Source of the DNA: Rhizobium sp. NFR07
GTDB lineage: Bacteria; Pseudomonadota; Alphaproteobacteria; Rhizobiales; Rhizobiaceae
Direction of reading: 5' to 3'
Length of the DNA stretch: 64,000 bases
Assembly (NCBI RefSeq): GCF_900111905.1
Contig: NZ_FOKM01000013.1
Location: 150,724-214,723 of the forward strand
In this document: piece after piece, positions 1-7,235 of the stretch
How the letters are laid out: every line of letters starts with the position of its first letter
Position numbering within the stretch: position 1 is the first letter of the stretch
Made by a program: the position numbers and the translations under genes
The notes under the pieces: model-generated
What the model saw: only the letters and a program-made list of their open reading frames with translations
The model's database searches: none
Told to the model about the DNA's origin: nothing

Positions 1-134
1 TAAAGATAGAAATCGTCCGGCCGCAGGACATAGGTGGTCGCGAGGATGAGGAGAAAGATGGCCAGCGCGATGAAGGCACGCGTCTTGGCCCTGGCTCCGG
101 CGTTTCCAGGCTCCGGCCTGTTATCCGAAGCCAT
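1..134 (-). CDS. hemJ: Protoporphyrinogen oxidase HemJ, N-terminal part, cut by the window edge
   Basis: Only the first 44 codons lie in the window. They encode a short polar head, a hydrophobic helix at about residues 20-37 and then the sequence LRPDDFYL, which resembles the start of rhizobial HemJ (UPF0093) proteins. HemJ is an inner-membrane haem protein that oxidises protoporphyrinogen IX to protoporphyrin IX in bacteria lacking HemG and HemY. The ATG shares its A with the TGA stop of hemE (TGATG), so the two haem genes are translationally coupled. The conserved His residues fall outside the window, so the call rests on the N-terminus and on the hemE neighbour; another small membrane protein is possible. 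Confidence 0.68.
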   Translation of the reverse strand, partial: MASDNRPEPGNAGARAKTRAFIALAIFLLILATTYVLRPDDFYL

Positions 135-1165
135 CAGTCCTGCCCCCGCACCCGCTTTACAAGCCTCGTGACATTCTCGGGATCGGCTTCCGGCGTGATG
201 CCATGACCGAGATTGAAGATCAGGGGGCCGTTACCAAGCGCCTGGAGAATGGCATCGATACCGTCGGTAAGTGCGTTGCCGCCCGCAACGACCCGCATCG
301 GATCGAGATTTCCCTGCACCGGCCCATCCTTCTGCAGCTCGGCCGCGAATGACAGCGGCACGCTCCAGTCGAGACCGATCGCATCGGCGTCTGTTTTCTG
401 TCGGTAATCCTTGAGGTTCATGCCCGCACCTTTGGCGAACGCAATGATCCTCGCCTGCGGCCTCTTGGCACGAATGATCTCGATCATCCGTGCAACGGGC
501 TTGACTGCGAAATCCTCGAACTCCTTCTCGCCGAGAACGCCGGCCCAGGAATCGAAGATCTGCACGGCATCAGCACCGGCGTCGATCTGCGCGATGAGAT
601 ATTCGGCCGAGATTTCTGCGAGGAATGCCAGCAGATGTTCGAGCGCCTTTCGGTTTCGATAACCGAAAAGACGGGCAGGCGCCTGATCCGGCGTCCCGTG
701 TCCCGCGATCATGTAGGTCGCAACGGTCCAGGGAGCGCCGCAGAAGCCGAGCAGGGTCGTTTCTGGTGGCAGCTCATGCCGCAACCGTTTCACCGTCTCC
801 AGGACAGGCTCCAGGTGCCCCAGAATGCCATCGGCCTTCAGTGCATGGATACCGCTCTCATCGATCGGATCCATCTGCGGGCCTTCACCCGGCGTGAAGC
901 GCACGTTTCGATGAAGGGCGTCGGGGATGACCAGAATATCGGAGAAGAGGATCGCTGCATCGAAACCATATCGCCTGATCGGCTGAAGTGTCACCTCCAC
1001 TGCCAGATCAGGCGTATAACAGAGATCAAGGAACCCACCGGCCTGTGTGCGCGTTGCACGATACTCAGGCAGATAACGTCCCGCCTGTCTCATAAGCCAT
1101 AGCGGTGGTGGCGTTATCGTCTTGCCTTCCAGCACCTCGACGATCTTTCGCTTCGCAGCAGCCAA
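134..1165 (-). CDS. hemE: Uroporphyrinogen decarboxylase HemE
   Basis: This cytoplasmic enzyme removes four carboxyl groups from uroporphyrinogen III to give coproporphyrinogen III in haem synthesis. The 343-residue length is normal for the family. The first family signature (PLWLMRQAGRYLPEYR) is at residues 21-36, and the second (GFCGAPWTVATYMIAG) near residue 141. The ILFSDILV stretch near residue 75 carries the catalytic Asp. The start is TTG, with GAGGG at a suitable distance upstream and no better ATG before the first signature. The gene runs away from the putative origin and is coupled to hemJ. In Caulobacter the replication origin lies beside hemE, which makes this gene a useful marker. 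Confidence 0.97.
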   Translation of the reverse strand: MAAAKRKIVEVLEGKTITPPPLWLMRQAGRYLPEYRATRTQAGGFLDLCYTPDLAVEVTLQPIRRYGFDAAILFSDILVIPDALHRNVRFTPGEGPQMDPIDESGIHALKADGILGHLEPVLETVKRLRHELPPETTLLGFCGAPWTVATYMIAGHGTPDQAPARLFGYRNRKALEHLLAFLAEISAEYLIAQIDAGADAVQIFDSWAGVLGEKEFEDFAVKPVARMIEIIRAKRPQARIIAFAKGAGMNLKDYRQKTDADAIGLDWSVPLSFAAELQKDGPVQGNLDPMRVVAGGNALTDGIDAILQALGNGPLIFNLGHGITPEADPENVTRLVKRVRGQD

Positions 1166-1566
1166 TCTTTTTCCCTCATATAAAAAATCTAATTTCTAAA
1201 GGGTTTCTATTTCTTAGAGTCGGTGGGTATCAAGGATTAAAGTCAAACTACAGGTTAAGCCTGTAATTCGCTGACCCGGCTCCGGCTGCTGGCAATCCGC
1301 GATTGCTTACCGTGCACTTGTGGACGAATACGAATCGCTAATAAGATTCAATGCCGTAGGGAAAGCGGCGATCAGGTCCTGCCTGGGGATGGCTTGTGGA
1401 CAGGGAAATGGGATGCGACAATTATCCACGCAACCCACAGATCCGCCGTGACGCCGTCCAAGCAATCGCTATCTGTGGAGAACTCGCAGGTTTTCCCAAG
1501 GGCGATCTGCCGGGAGCCGGCCTTCGATCGTCTGTCCCTAGTTATCAACAAACGGTAAAGTCTAAC
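1166..1566. other. Putative chromosomal replication origin (oriC) between hemE and the PPDK regulator gene
   Basis: This 401-base gap has no credible gene. An open frame entering from 1396 belongs to the downstream gene but precedes its real start. It holds DnaA-box-like 9-mers (consensus TTATCCACA): TTATCCACG at 1422-1430 (8/9), TTATCAACA at 1542-1550 (8/9), TGTGGAGAA at 1474-1482 (reverse, 8/9), TGTGGACAG at 1395-1403 (reverse, 7/9) and TGTGGACGA at 1319-1327 (reverse, 7/9). An AT-rich tract lies at about 1181-1216. Three GANTC sites (CcrM methylation) lie at 1217, 1332 and 1345. Caulobacter Cori lies next to hemE, and the Sinorhizobium meliloti origin has been mapped to the hemE neighbourhood. 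Box count, synteny and nearby parS motifs agree; no replication assay is implied. Confidence 0.78.
1181..1216. other. AT-rich tract, candidate DNA unwinding element of oriC
   Basis: The stretch just upstream of hemE is markedly A+T rich (TATAAAAAATCTAATTTCTA inside it) in otherwise GC-rich DNA, and it flanks the DnaA-box cluster at 1319-1550. That arrangement fits a bacterial unwinding element. It could equally be the hemE promoter, since the two would overlap. Confidence 0.45.
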
Positions 1567-2388
1567 GTGGAGAACCGAAAAAACTTCTTCCACCTGCACC
1601 TGATTTCTGACTCAACGGGCGAGACTCTGATCTCGGCCGGCAGGGCTGCAGCCGCGCAATTCCAGGGCAGCTACGCCCTTGAGCATGTCTATCCGCTGAT
1701 TCGGAACCGCAAGCAGCTCGGCTCGGTGCTGGAGGCTGTCGACAAGGAGCCGGGCATCGTTCTCTACACGATCGTCGATCAGGAGCTCGCCTCGGTCATC
1801 GACCTGCGTTGCCGGGAAATGGGTGTGCCCTGTGTCAACGTGCTCGAACCGGTCATCGACGTGTTCCAGGCCTATCTCGGTGCGCCTTCACGCCGTCGGG
1901 TCGGCGCCCAGCACGCATTGAATGCCGATTACTTTGCCCGGATCGAAGCGCTGAATTTCGCCATGGACCATGACGATGGTCAGATGCCGGAAACCTACGA
2001 CGAAGCGGATATCATTCTGATCGGCATCAGCCGCACGTCGAAAACGCCGACCAGCATCTATCTCGCCAACCGGGGCATCAAGACGGCGAACATCCCGATC
2101 GTGCCGGGCGTCGAGCTTCCTGATGCGCTGTATCGCGCAGAGCGTCCTTTGATCGTCGGGCTGATCGCCACGACCGACAGAATCTCGCAGGTTCGGGAAA
2201 ATCGCGAGCTCGGCAGTTCTCAAGGTTTCGACCGCCACACCTATACGGACCGGGCGAGCATCAACGAGGAGCTGAAATATGCCCGGGCGCTTTGCGCGCG
2301 AAACAGCTGGCCGATCATCGATGTCACGCGTCGTTCCATCGAGGAGACGGCAGCCGCCATTCTTGCACTGCGTCCACGGCTCAGATAA
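1567..2388 (+). CDS. Pyruvate,phosphate dikinase / PEP synthase regulatory protein (DUF299 kinase-phosphotransferase)
   Basis: Members of this family switch PPDK or PEP synthase off by ADP-dependent Thr phosphorylation and on by Pi-dependent dephosphorylation. The protein opens with FHLHLISDSTGETL, the N-terminal family motif, and carries the P-loop-like GISRTSKTPT near residue 153. The open frame extends upstream to 1396, but homology begins at GTG 1567, which gives 273 residues, the usual rhizobial length. The upstream extension would run through the DnaA-box region, so it was rejected. The ribosome-binding site before the GTG is weak. Whether the target is PPDK or PEP synthase cannot be told from this window. 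Confidence 0.93.
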   Translation: MENRKNFFHLHLISDSTGETLISAGRAAAAQFQGSYALEHVYPLIRNRKQLGSVLEAVDKEPGIVLYTIVDQELASVIDLRCREMGVPCVNVLEPVIDVFQAYLGAPSRRRVGAQHALNADYFARIEALNFAMDHDDGQMPETYDEADIILIGISRTSKTPTSIYLANRGIKTANIPIVPGVELPDALYRAERPLIVGLIATTDRISQVRENRELGSSQGFDRHTYTDRASINEELKYARALCARNSWPIIDVTRRSIEETAAAILALRPRLR

Positions 2389-2424
2389 GGCCGAATCCGC
2401 TTGTATCCGGAGGTGAATACCGAC

Positions 2425-3012
2425 GTGCGTCTCGTTCTTGCTTCATCCAGTCCCTTCCGTCGAATGCTCCTTGAGAATGCCGGGCTGACATTCGATTGCC
2501 GCGCGGCCGATATCGACGAGCGGGCGATTGAGAATTCCGCGGATCACGGCGGACCCGACGAAGTGGCCAAGGTCTTGGCCAATGCGAAGGCGCTCGACGT
2601 ATCTGCACATTTTCCCGATGCCCTGGTCATCGGTTCGGACCAGACGATGTCGCTTGGTGATCGCGTCTATCACAAGGCGGCGAACCGGTCCGAGGCGAAG
2701 GAGACGCTGATGTCCCTCTCCGGCAAGACCCATCAATTGAACAGCGCAATCGCCATTGCACTCGACGGCAAGATTGTCTGGGAGCATGTCTCCCACGCGC
2801 GGCTTACCGCCAGAACACTCGATGAAGCTTATGTCGATCGGTATCTCGACAGGGTTGGTGACAAGGCGATGAGCAGCGTCGGCGCCTACCAGCTGGAGGG
2901 GGAGGGGATCCACCTCTTCTCGCAGATCGACGGCGACTATTTCACCATCCTCGGCCTGCCCATGCTCCCGCTTCTCGAACAGCTGCGTCACCTGGGGGCA
3001 ATCGATGGCTGA
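2425..3012 (+). CDS. maf: Maf-family nucleotide pyrophosphatase (YceF-like)
   Basis: Maf proteins hydrolyse modified or non-canonical nucleoside triphosphates such as m7GTP. The N-terminal signature LVLASSSPFRRMLL and the catalytic-loop region VIGSDQTM are present, as is the SSVGAYQLEGEG segment. The frame is open from TTG 2401, but GGAGG at 2409-2413 is spaced for GTG 2425, giving 195 residues that start right at the family motif. The stop overlaps the aroE start by 8 bases, so the genes are likely co-translated. The start is moderately sure and the family call firm; the exact substrate is inferred. Confidence 0.9.
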   Translation: MRLVLASSSPFRRMLLENAGLTFDCRAADIDERAIENSADHGGPDEVAKVLANAKALDVSAHFPDALVIGSDQTMSLGDRVYHKAANRSEAKETLMSLSGKTHQLNSAIAIALDGKIVWEHVSHARLTARTLDEAYVDRYLDRVGDKAMSSVGAYQLEGEGIHLFSQIDGDYFTILGLPMLPLLEQLRHLGAIDG

Positions 3013-3865
3013 TTCACGTGAAACAGCTCAACCGGCCGCCTTCGTCACCGGATGGCCGATCAAGCATTCCCGCTCTCCCATCATCCATCGATACTGGCTC
3101 AAGCAATATGGCCTCGCCGGCAGCTATGAACCGGTTGCGGTCGCCGAACAGGATTTCGCCAATTTCATTGAATCCCTGAAAGACGGTACCAGCGGTTTCC
3201 GCGGCGGCAACGTCACCATCCCCCACAAGGAAGCAGCCTTCCGCCTTGCCGACTGTCCCGATGACCTGGCCGAAGAGATTGGCGCGACCAATACGTTATG
3301 GGTCGAGGATGGACGGATACACGCGACCAATACCGATGGATACGGCTTCGCGACCAACCTCGATGACTTCCATCCCGGTTGGGATCGGGCGGGGCGCGCC
3401 GTGATCCTGGGCGCCGGCGGCGCCAGTCGCGCGGTCATCCAGGCAGTTCGTGATCGCGGTATCGGCGAGATCCATGTGGTCAACCGCACCTTTTCACGCG
3501 CACAGGAACTGGCGGATCGCTTTGGAGCGAAGGTTCACGCCCACGCCCTGCCGGCGCTCTCCGAAGTCATGGCTGGTGCAGGCCTCTTCATCAACACGAC
3601 CTCGCTCGGCATGGATGGGGAAGATTCGGCGATCATCGATTTCTCCGGACTGCGGACCGGTGCCCTGGTGACGGATATCGTCTACGTCCCGCTCGAGACG
3701 CCGATCTTGAGGCAGGCACGCGAACAGGGCTTTGCTACCGCCGACGGATTGGGCATGCTTCTGCATCAGGCGGCGCCGGGGTTTGAAAAATGGTTCGGCC
3801 GGCGCCCGGTTGTGGATGAAAGGCTGAGAGCGATGATCGTTGACGATATCCAGGCTGCGCCATGA
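3005..3865 (+). CDS. aroE: Shikimate dehydrogenase (NADP+) AroE
   Basis: AroE reduces 3-dehydroshikimate to shikimate in aromatic amino-acid synthesis. The 286-residue protein has the substrate-binding start WPIKHSRSPIIH, the catalytic Lys segment NVTIPHKEAAF, the NTDGYGF motif, and the NADP-binding glycine loop ILGAGGASRAV. The C-terminal GMLLHQAAPGFEKWFG is also typical. The ATG overlaps the end of maf by 8 bases, and the stop overlaps the coaE ATG by 4 bases, so it is the second gene of a tightly packed maf-aroE-coaE-dnaQ operon. The parS-like site near its start fixes part of its N-terminal codons. Confidence 0.97.
   Translation: MADSRETAQPAAFVTGWPIKHSRSPIIHRYWLKQYGLAGSYEPVAVAEQDFANFIESLKDGTSGFRGGNVTIPHKEAAFRLADCPDDLAEEIGATNTLWVEDGRIHATNTDGYGFATNLDDFHPGWDRAGRAVILGAGGASRAVIQAVRDRGIGEIHVVNRTFSRAQELADRFGAKVHAHALPALSEVMAGAGLFINTTSLGMDGEDSAIIDFSGLRTGALVTDIVYVPLETPILRQAREQGFATADGLGMLLHQAAPGFEKWFGRRPVVDERLRAMIVDDIQAAP
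3010..3025. promoter_or_regulatory. parS: parS-like site 1, inside the aroE 5' end
   Basis: TGATTCACGTGAAACA matches the widely conserved bacterial parS palindrome TGTTTCACGTGAAACA at 15 of 16 positions. ParB binds such sites near the origin to drive chromosome segregation and condensin loading. It lies about 1.5 kb from the putative oriC and is embedded in coding sequence (maf stop and aroE codons 2-7), as several known parS sites are. Confidence 0.75.
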
Positions 3866-4467
3866 TCATCATCGGCTTGACCGGCTCGATCGGCATGGGC
3901 AAGTCGACGACATCGGCCATGTTTGCGGAAGAGGGGATCCCGGTCAACGATTCCGATGCTGTCGTCCATGACCTTTACAGATCGGAAGCAGTGGAGCCAG
4001 TCGGAGCGGCGTTTCCGGGCACAGTGCGCAATGGCGTTGTCGACAGGCCGGAACTGGTGCGGCAATTGTCTCGGCAGCCTGATGGGTTTCGTCGCCTCGA
4101 GGCAATCGTCCATCCGCTGGTGAGACAGCGGGAGAAGCAGTTCCTTGAGCGGCAGAAGGCGGCGGGATCGGACCTCGTCCTTCTCGACATCCCCCTACTT
4201 TTCGAGACCGATGGCCGAAACCGTGTGGATACCGTTGTGGTCGTGACCTGCGATCCACAGATACAGAGACAGCGTGTTCTTGCCAGGCCGGGCATGACGG
4301 AGGAAAAGTTCAGGCTGATCCTCGATCGCCAGACCCCGGATAGCGAGAAGCGCGAGGGTGCCGATTTCATCATCGACACCGGCGGCGGCCTCGATTCGGC
4401 ACGGGCGAGGGTGAGGCAAATCATTGCGCTCCTGCGATCAGGAGTGAGGAGCGAGCGGAATGCGTGA
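3862..4467 (+). CDS. coaE: Dephospho-CoA kinase CoaE
   Basis: CoaE phosphorylates the 3' hydroxyl of dephospho-CoA with ATP, the last step of coenzyme A synthesis. The P-loop GLTGSIGMGKST is at residues 5-16, followed by NDSDAVVHDLY and the LLDIPLLFE segment, all in the expected order, and the 201-residue length is normal. The start overlaps the aroE stop (ATGA), and the end overlaps dnaQ by 8 bases. A pantothenate kinase for the first step of the same pathway lies far away at 43586-44575. Confidence 0.96.
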   Translation: MIIIGLTGSIGMGKSTTSAMFAEEGIPVNDSDAVVHDLYRSEAVEPVGAAFPGTVRNGVVDRPELVRQLSRQPDGFRRLEAIVHPLVRQREKQFLERQKAAGSDLVLLDIPLLFETDGRNRVDTVVVVTCDPQIQRQRVLARPGMTEEKFRLILDRQTPDSEKREGADFIIDTGGGLDSARARVRQIIALLRSGVRSERNA

Positions 4468-5164
4468 AATCATCTTCGATACGGAAACGACGGGTCTTGA
4501 GTCCAAACAGGACCGGATCATCGAGATCGGCGGTATCGAACTCATCAATAACTTCCCCACGGGAAGAACGCTGCATCTCTATATCAATCCGGGCGACCGC
4601 AAGGTTCATCCGGACGCACTGGCCGTGCACGGCATTACCGACGACTTCCTGAAAGACAAGCCGAGCTTTGCCGAGGTTGTTCAGGAAATCATCGATTTCT
4701 TCGACGGCGCCAAATGGATCGCCCATAACGCAACGTTCGACATGGGCTTCATCAATGCCGAGTTCGACCGGCTGGGGCTGGCTCCGGTGCCAACGGAGCA
4801 GGTGGTCGATACGCTGTCGATGGCGCGCCGCAAGCACCCGATGGGCCCGAACTCGCTTGATGCACTTTGCCGTCGTTACGGCATCGACAACGCCCATCGT
4901 ACCAAGCACGGCGCATTGCTCGATTCCGAACTGCTGGCCGAAGTCTATATTGAAATGACCGGCGGCCGCCAGGCCGCACTTGGCCTGATGGGCGCTGAGC
5001 AGGCAACCACTGTTGTCGAGTTGGAAGAGGTTGTCGTGGTAACGGACCGGGTCCGCCCGAGAGCGCTTCCAGGCAGATTGAGCGAACAGGACATAGAGGC
5101 CCACGCATCCATGGTGGCTTCTATGAAAGCCAAGGCGATCTGGCAGAAGTTCGGTCAGAACTAG
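4460..5164 (+). CDS. dnaQ: DNA polymerase III epsilon subunit (3'-5' proofreading exonuclease)
   Basis: The epsilon subunit proofreads during replication as part of the polymerase III core. All three DEDDh exonuclease motifs are visible: Exo I FDTETTGLE at residues 5-13, Exo II HNATFDMGFIN near residue 89, and Exo III HGALLDSELLAEVY near residue 151, with the catalytic His and Asp. The C-terminal tail, thought to bind the alpha subunit, ends in IWQKFGQN. At 234 residues it is of normal length. It is the last gene of the maf-aroE-coaE-dnaQ operon and is followed by a palindromic repeat and a terminator. Confidence 0.96.
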   Translation: MREIIFDTETTGLESKQDRIIEIGGIELINNFPTGRTLHLYINPGDRKVHPDALAVHGITDDFLKDKPSFAEVVQEIIDFFDGAKWIAHNATFDMGFINAEFDRLGLAPVPTEQVVDTLSMARRKHPMGPNSLDALCRRYGIDNAHRTKHGALLDSELLAEVYIEMTGGRQAALGLMGAEQATTVVELEEVVVVTDRVRPRALPGRLSEQDIEAHASMVASMKAKAIWQKFGQN

Positions 5165-5266
5165 AGCAGTTCCAGCAAAAGCGCGTAGCGGTTTTGCGTC
5201 CGGAACTGCGTAAGATCAAAGGATTGAAGCGATTTCGCGTTTCGAGGAAAAACGGAAACGCCCTAA
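5165..5266. repeat. Palindromic intergenic repeat of rhizobial type
   Basis: The gap after dnaQ holds nested inverted repeats: GCAGTTCC (5166-5173) against GGAACTGC (5202-5209), with GCAAAA and TTTTGC inside them, then a second half where CGCGTTTC faces GGAAACGC. From memory this wording (GGTTTTGCGTCCGGAA) belongs to a short palindromic repeat found many times between genes in Rhizobium, Agrobacterium and Mesorhizobium. Only one copy is seen in this window. It may act as an mRNA 3'-end stabiliser. Confidence 0.65.
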
Positions 5267-5271
5267 GGACA

Positions 5272-5304
5272 AAAAAGAAGCCCGGGAGACCCGGGCTTTT
5301 TTGT
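5272..5304. terminator. Bidirectional Rho-independent terminator between dnaQ and secB
   Basis: A 9-bp perfect stem, AAGCCCGGG (5278-5286) and CCCGGGCTT (5290-5298), with a 3-base loop is followed by T6 on the plus strand and preceded by A6, so it can end dnaQ and secB transcripts alike. Confidence 0.88.
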
Positions 5305-5309
5305 TCCTA

Positions 5310-5786
5310 TCAGCTGTTGAGCGGCTGAACCTTGGCGCGGGCCTGTTCTTCGGCCATGCGCTGCGTGAACATCTGCGCGAAATCGATGGGGTCGATCATC
5401 AGCGGCGGGAAACCGCCGTTGCGCGTCACATCGGCAATGATCTGGCGGGCGAACGGGAAGAGCAGGCGCGGGCACTCGATGAAGAGAACCGGCAGCATGT
5501 GTTCCTGCGGGAAACCGGTGATGCGGAAGACGCCGCCATAAACCAGCTCAGCTGCGAACACGACCTTGTCGTCATCCTTGGCTTCGGCATTCAGCGTCAG
5601 CACGACGTCGAAGTCGTTTTCCGACAGCGGGTTGGCGTTCACGTTCACATTGATGTTGATGCTCGGCGCCTTGTCACGAGCCTGAAGCGAACGCGGCGCG
5701 CCCGGGTTCTCGAAAGAAAGGTCTTTCGTGTACTGGGCGAGAATGTTGATCGAAGGGCTCGCCGACTGCGTGGTTTCGTCTGCCAT
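5310..5786 (-). CDS. secB: Protein-export chaperone SecB
   Basis: SecB keeps precursor proteins unfolded in the cytosol and hands them to SecA. The 158-residue protein shows the family core: INILAQYTKDLSFENP near residue 14, the ELVYGGVFRITG strand, and the PRLLFPFARQIIADVTRNGG helix and loop that form the tetramer and peptide groove. The C-terminus ARAKVQPLNS lacks the basic SecA-binding tail of the E. coli protein, which is usual for alphaproteobacteria. It is followed by the shared terminator at 5272-5304 and preceded by fxsA on the same strand, 97 bases away. Confidence 0.97.
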   Translation of the reverse strand: MADETTQSASPSINILAQYTKDLSFENPGAPRSLQARDKAPSININVNVNANPLSENDFDVVLTLNAEAKDDDKVVFAAELVYGGVFRITGFPQEHMLPVLFIECPRLLFPFARQIIADVTRNGGFPPLMIDPIDFAQMFTQRMAEEQARAKVQPLNS

Positions 5787-5883
5787 GACATATCCTCAGG
5801 ACTGATGCGTTGAGGCCGTCTAACATCTCGCCAATACGCTTACAACCCGTGACCGCACAACCGGAGTCTATGCTTCCCGATCC

Positions 5884-6414
5884 CTATGTCTCCCGGTCAT
5901 TGTCCTTGGCCCAGGGCGAGGATGGGTTCGGACCGCTGTCGCGACGAAAGTCACCTTCGTCGAGGTCGACCACTTTGCCGCTTGGACCGGGGCGCTCGGG
6001 CGATGGCCCTGAAGAAGACGGCGAGGGGCGTCTGAAACCCGTTCTGCCGCTATTGACCACCACCACGCGCCGCCCGACCAGCGACCAGAGAAACTGCCGG
6101 ACGAACGGAATGAACAGCGCTATGCCGACGATGTCGGTCAGAAAGCCCGGCAGCAGAAGCAGAATACCGGCGACGACGATCATCGCGCCATCGACGACGG
6201 AACTCGCGGGGATGTGACCCTGCTGACTTTCCTGCGACAGCTTTTTCAGGAGATGCAGACCTTGCTGCCTCAGGAGGAACGCGCCGAGCAGTCCCGAGAG
6301 GACGACCAGGGCCAGCGTCGACCACAATCCGATCGCCCGTCCGACGACGACGAAGCCTGCGATTTCGGCCAGTGGCCAGGCGAGGAGAAGAACGAGAGCG
6401 TAAAGTGGGCGCAT
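5884..6414 (-). CDS. fxsA: FxsA-family cytoplasmic membrane protein
   Basis: The first 110 residues form several hydrophobic segments (about 4-22, 27-46 and 73-102) separated by a basic loop with RQQGLHLLKKL, and contain the LLLLPGFLTDIVG motif typical of FxsA. In E. coli, extra FxsA relieves exclusion of phage T7 by the F plasmid; its normal role is not known. The C-terminal 65 residues are polar, rich in Ser and Pro, and probably cytoplasmic. The gene is divergent from the TimA-like gene and upstream of secB. The family is clear and the function is not. Confidence 0.88.
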   Translation of the reverse strand: MRPLYALVLLLAWPLAEIAGFVVVGRAIGLWSTLALVVLSGLLGAFLLRQQGLHLLKKLSQESQQGHIPASSVVDGAMIVVAGILLLLPGFLTDIVGIALFIPFVRQFLWSLVGRRVVVVNSGRTGFRRPSPSSSGPSPERPGPSGKVVDLDEGDFRRDSGPNPSSPWAKDNDRET

Positions 6415-6533
6415 GATCCGGTTTACGATTGACGATAGGGTTTCCTAGTCTCACACCTTCGCTATTTGAAGATGGAATGATGCAGACTATATGAGGATGT
6501 ACATTCAACTTTTAAACGGCATCGCGGGTTAAG

Positions 6534-7235
6534 ATGGGCTCAAACGACTTCATAACACTCTTTTTCCTTGTGGCCGCTGTGCTGATCTTTCTGCAATTGC
6601 GCAGTGTCTTGGGTCGGCGGACAGGAAACGAGAAGCCGCCGGTCGATCCTTACAGCCCCCGCGATGTGCTGAAGAATCCGGGAGCTGCGGACGACGGCAA
6701 GGTCGTGACCTTGCCCCGCAAGGAAGCGGCTGACGACGATCAGCGGGTTGCCGACGCCGACGCGCTCGCCCAGCCCGGCAGTGATTTGAACGAAGCGCTG
6801 AAGGCGATCATCAAGGCCGATCCGTCTTTCCGTCCCCGCGAGTTTCTCGAAGGGGCCAAGATGGCCTATGAAATGATCGTGATGGCCTTTGCCGATGGCG
6901 ATCGAAAGACATTGAAGGGTCTTCTTTCAAAGGAAGTCTTCGATGGTTTCGATGCGGCGATCCGCGAGCGCGAGGCCAAGGGTGAAGTGGTGAAATCGAC
7001 TTTTGTCGGCATCGACAAATCCGCTATTACCAATGCTTCGCTCAAGCAGTCCGAAGCTCAGGTGACGATCCGCATTGTCAGCCAGTTGATTTCCGCGACC
7101 TTCGATAAGGACGGCAAGCTCATCGATGGCGATCAGGAGGCTGTGGCCGACGTCACCGATATCTGGACCTTTGCCCGCGACATCCGCTCCCGTGATCCGA
7201 ACTGGAAGCTGATCGCCACCGAATCCGAACAATGA
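6534..7235 (+). CDS. Tim44/TimA-like domain membrane protein
   Basis: An N-terminal membrane anchor at about residues 7-23 is followed by a Pro-rich, acidic linker and then a Tim44-like domain (about 85-230) beginning DPSFRPREFLEGAKMAYEMI. This domain is the bacterial relative of mitochondrial Tim44; in Caulobacter the homologue TimA binds the inner membrane, but its task is unresolved. The end overlaps the mltA start by 4 bases (ATGA). The chain of overlaps continues to the XRE regulator at 9269, so four genes are probably translated as one coupled operon. The SD before ATG 6534 is poor. Confidence 0.9.
   Translation: MGSNDFITLFFLVAAVLIFLQLRSVLGRRTGNEKPPVDPYSPRDVLKNPGAADDGKVVTLPRKEAADDDQRVADADALAQPGSDLNEALKAIIKADPSFRPREFLEGAKMAYEMIVMAFADGDRKTLKGLLSKEVFDGFDAAIREREAKGEVVKSTFVGIDKSAITNASLKQSEAQVTIRIVSQLISATFDKDGKLIDGDQEAVADVTDIWTFARDIRSRDPNWKLIATESEQ

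Noticed and set aside
1396..1566. Upstream extension of the PPDK regulator gene by 57 codons
   Set aside because: The added residues have no family resemblance and run through the DnaA-box region; GTG 1567 gives the family length of 273.
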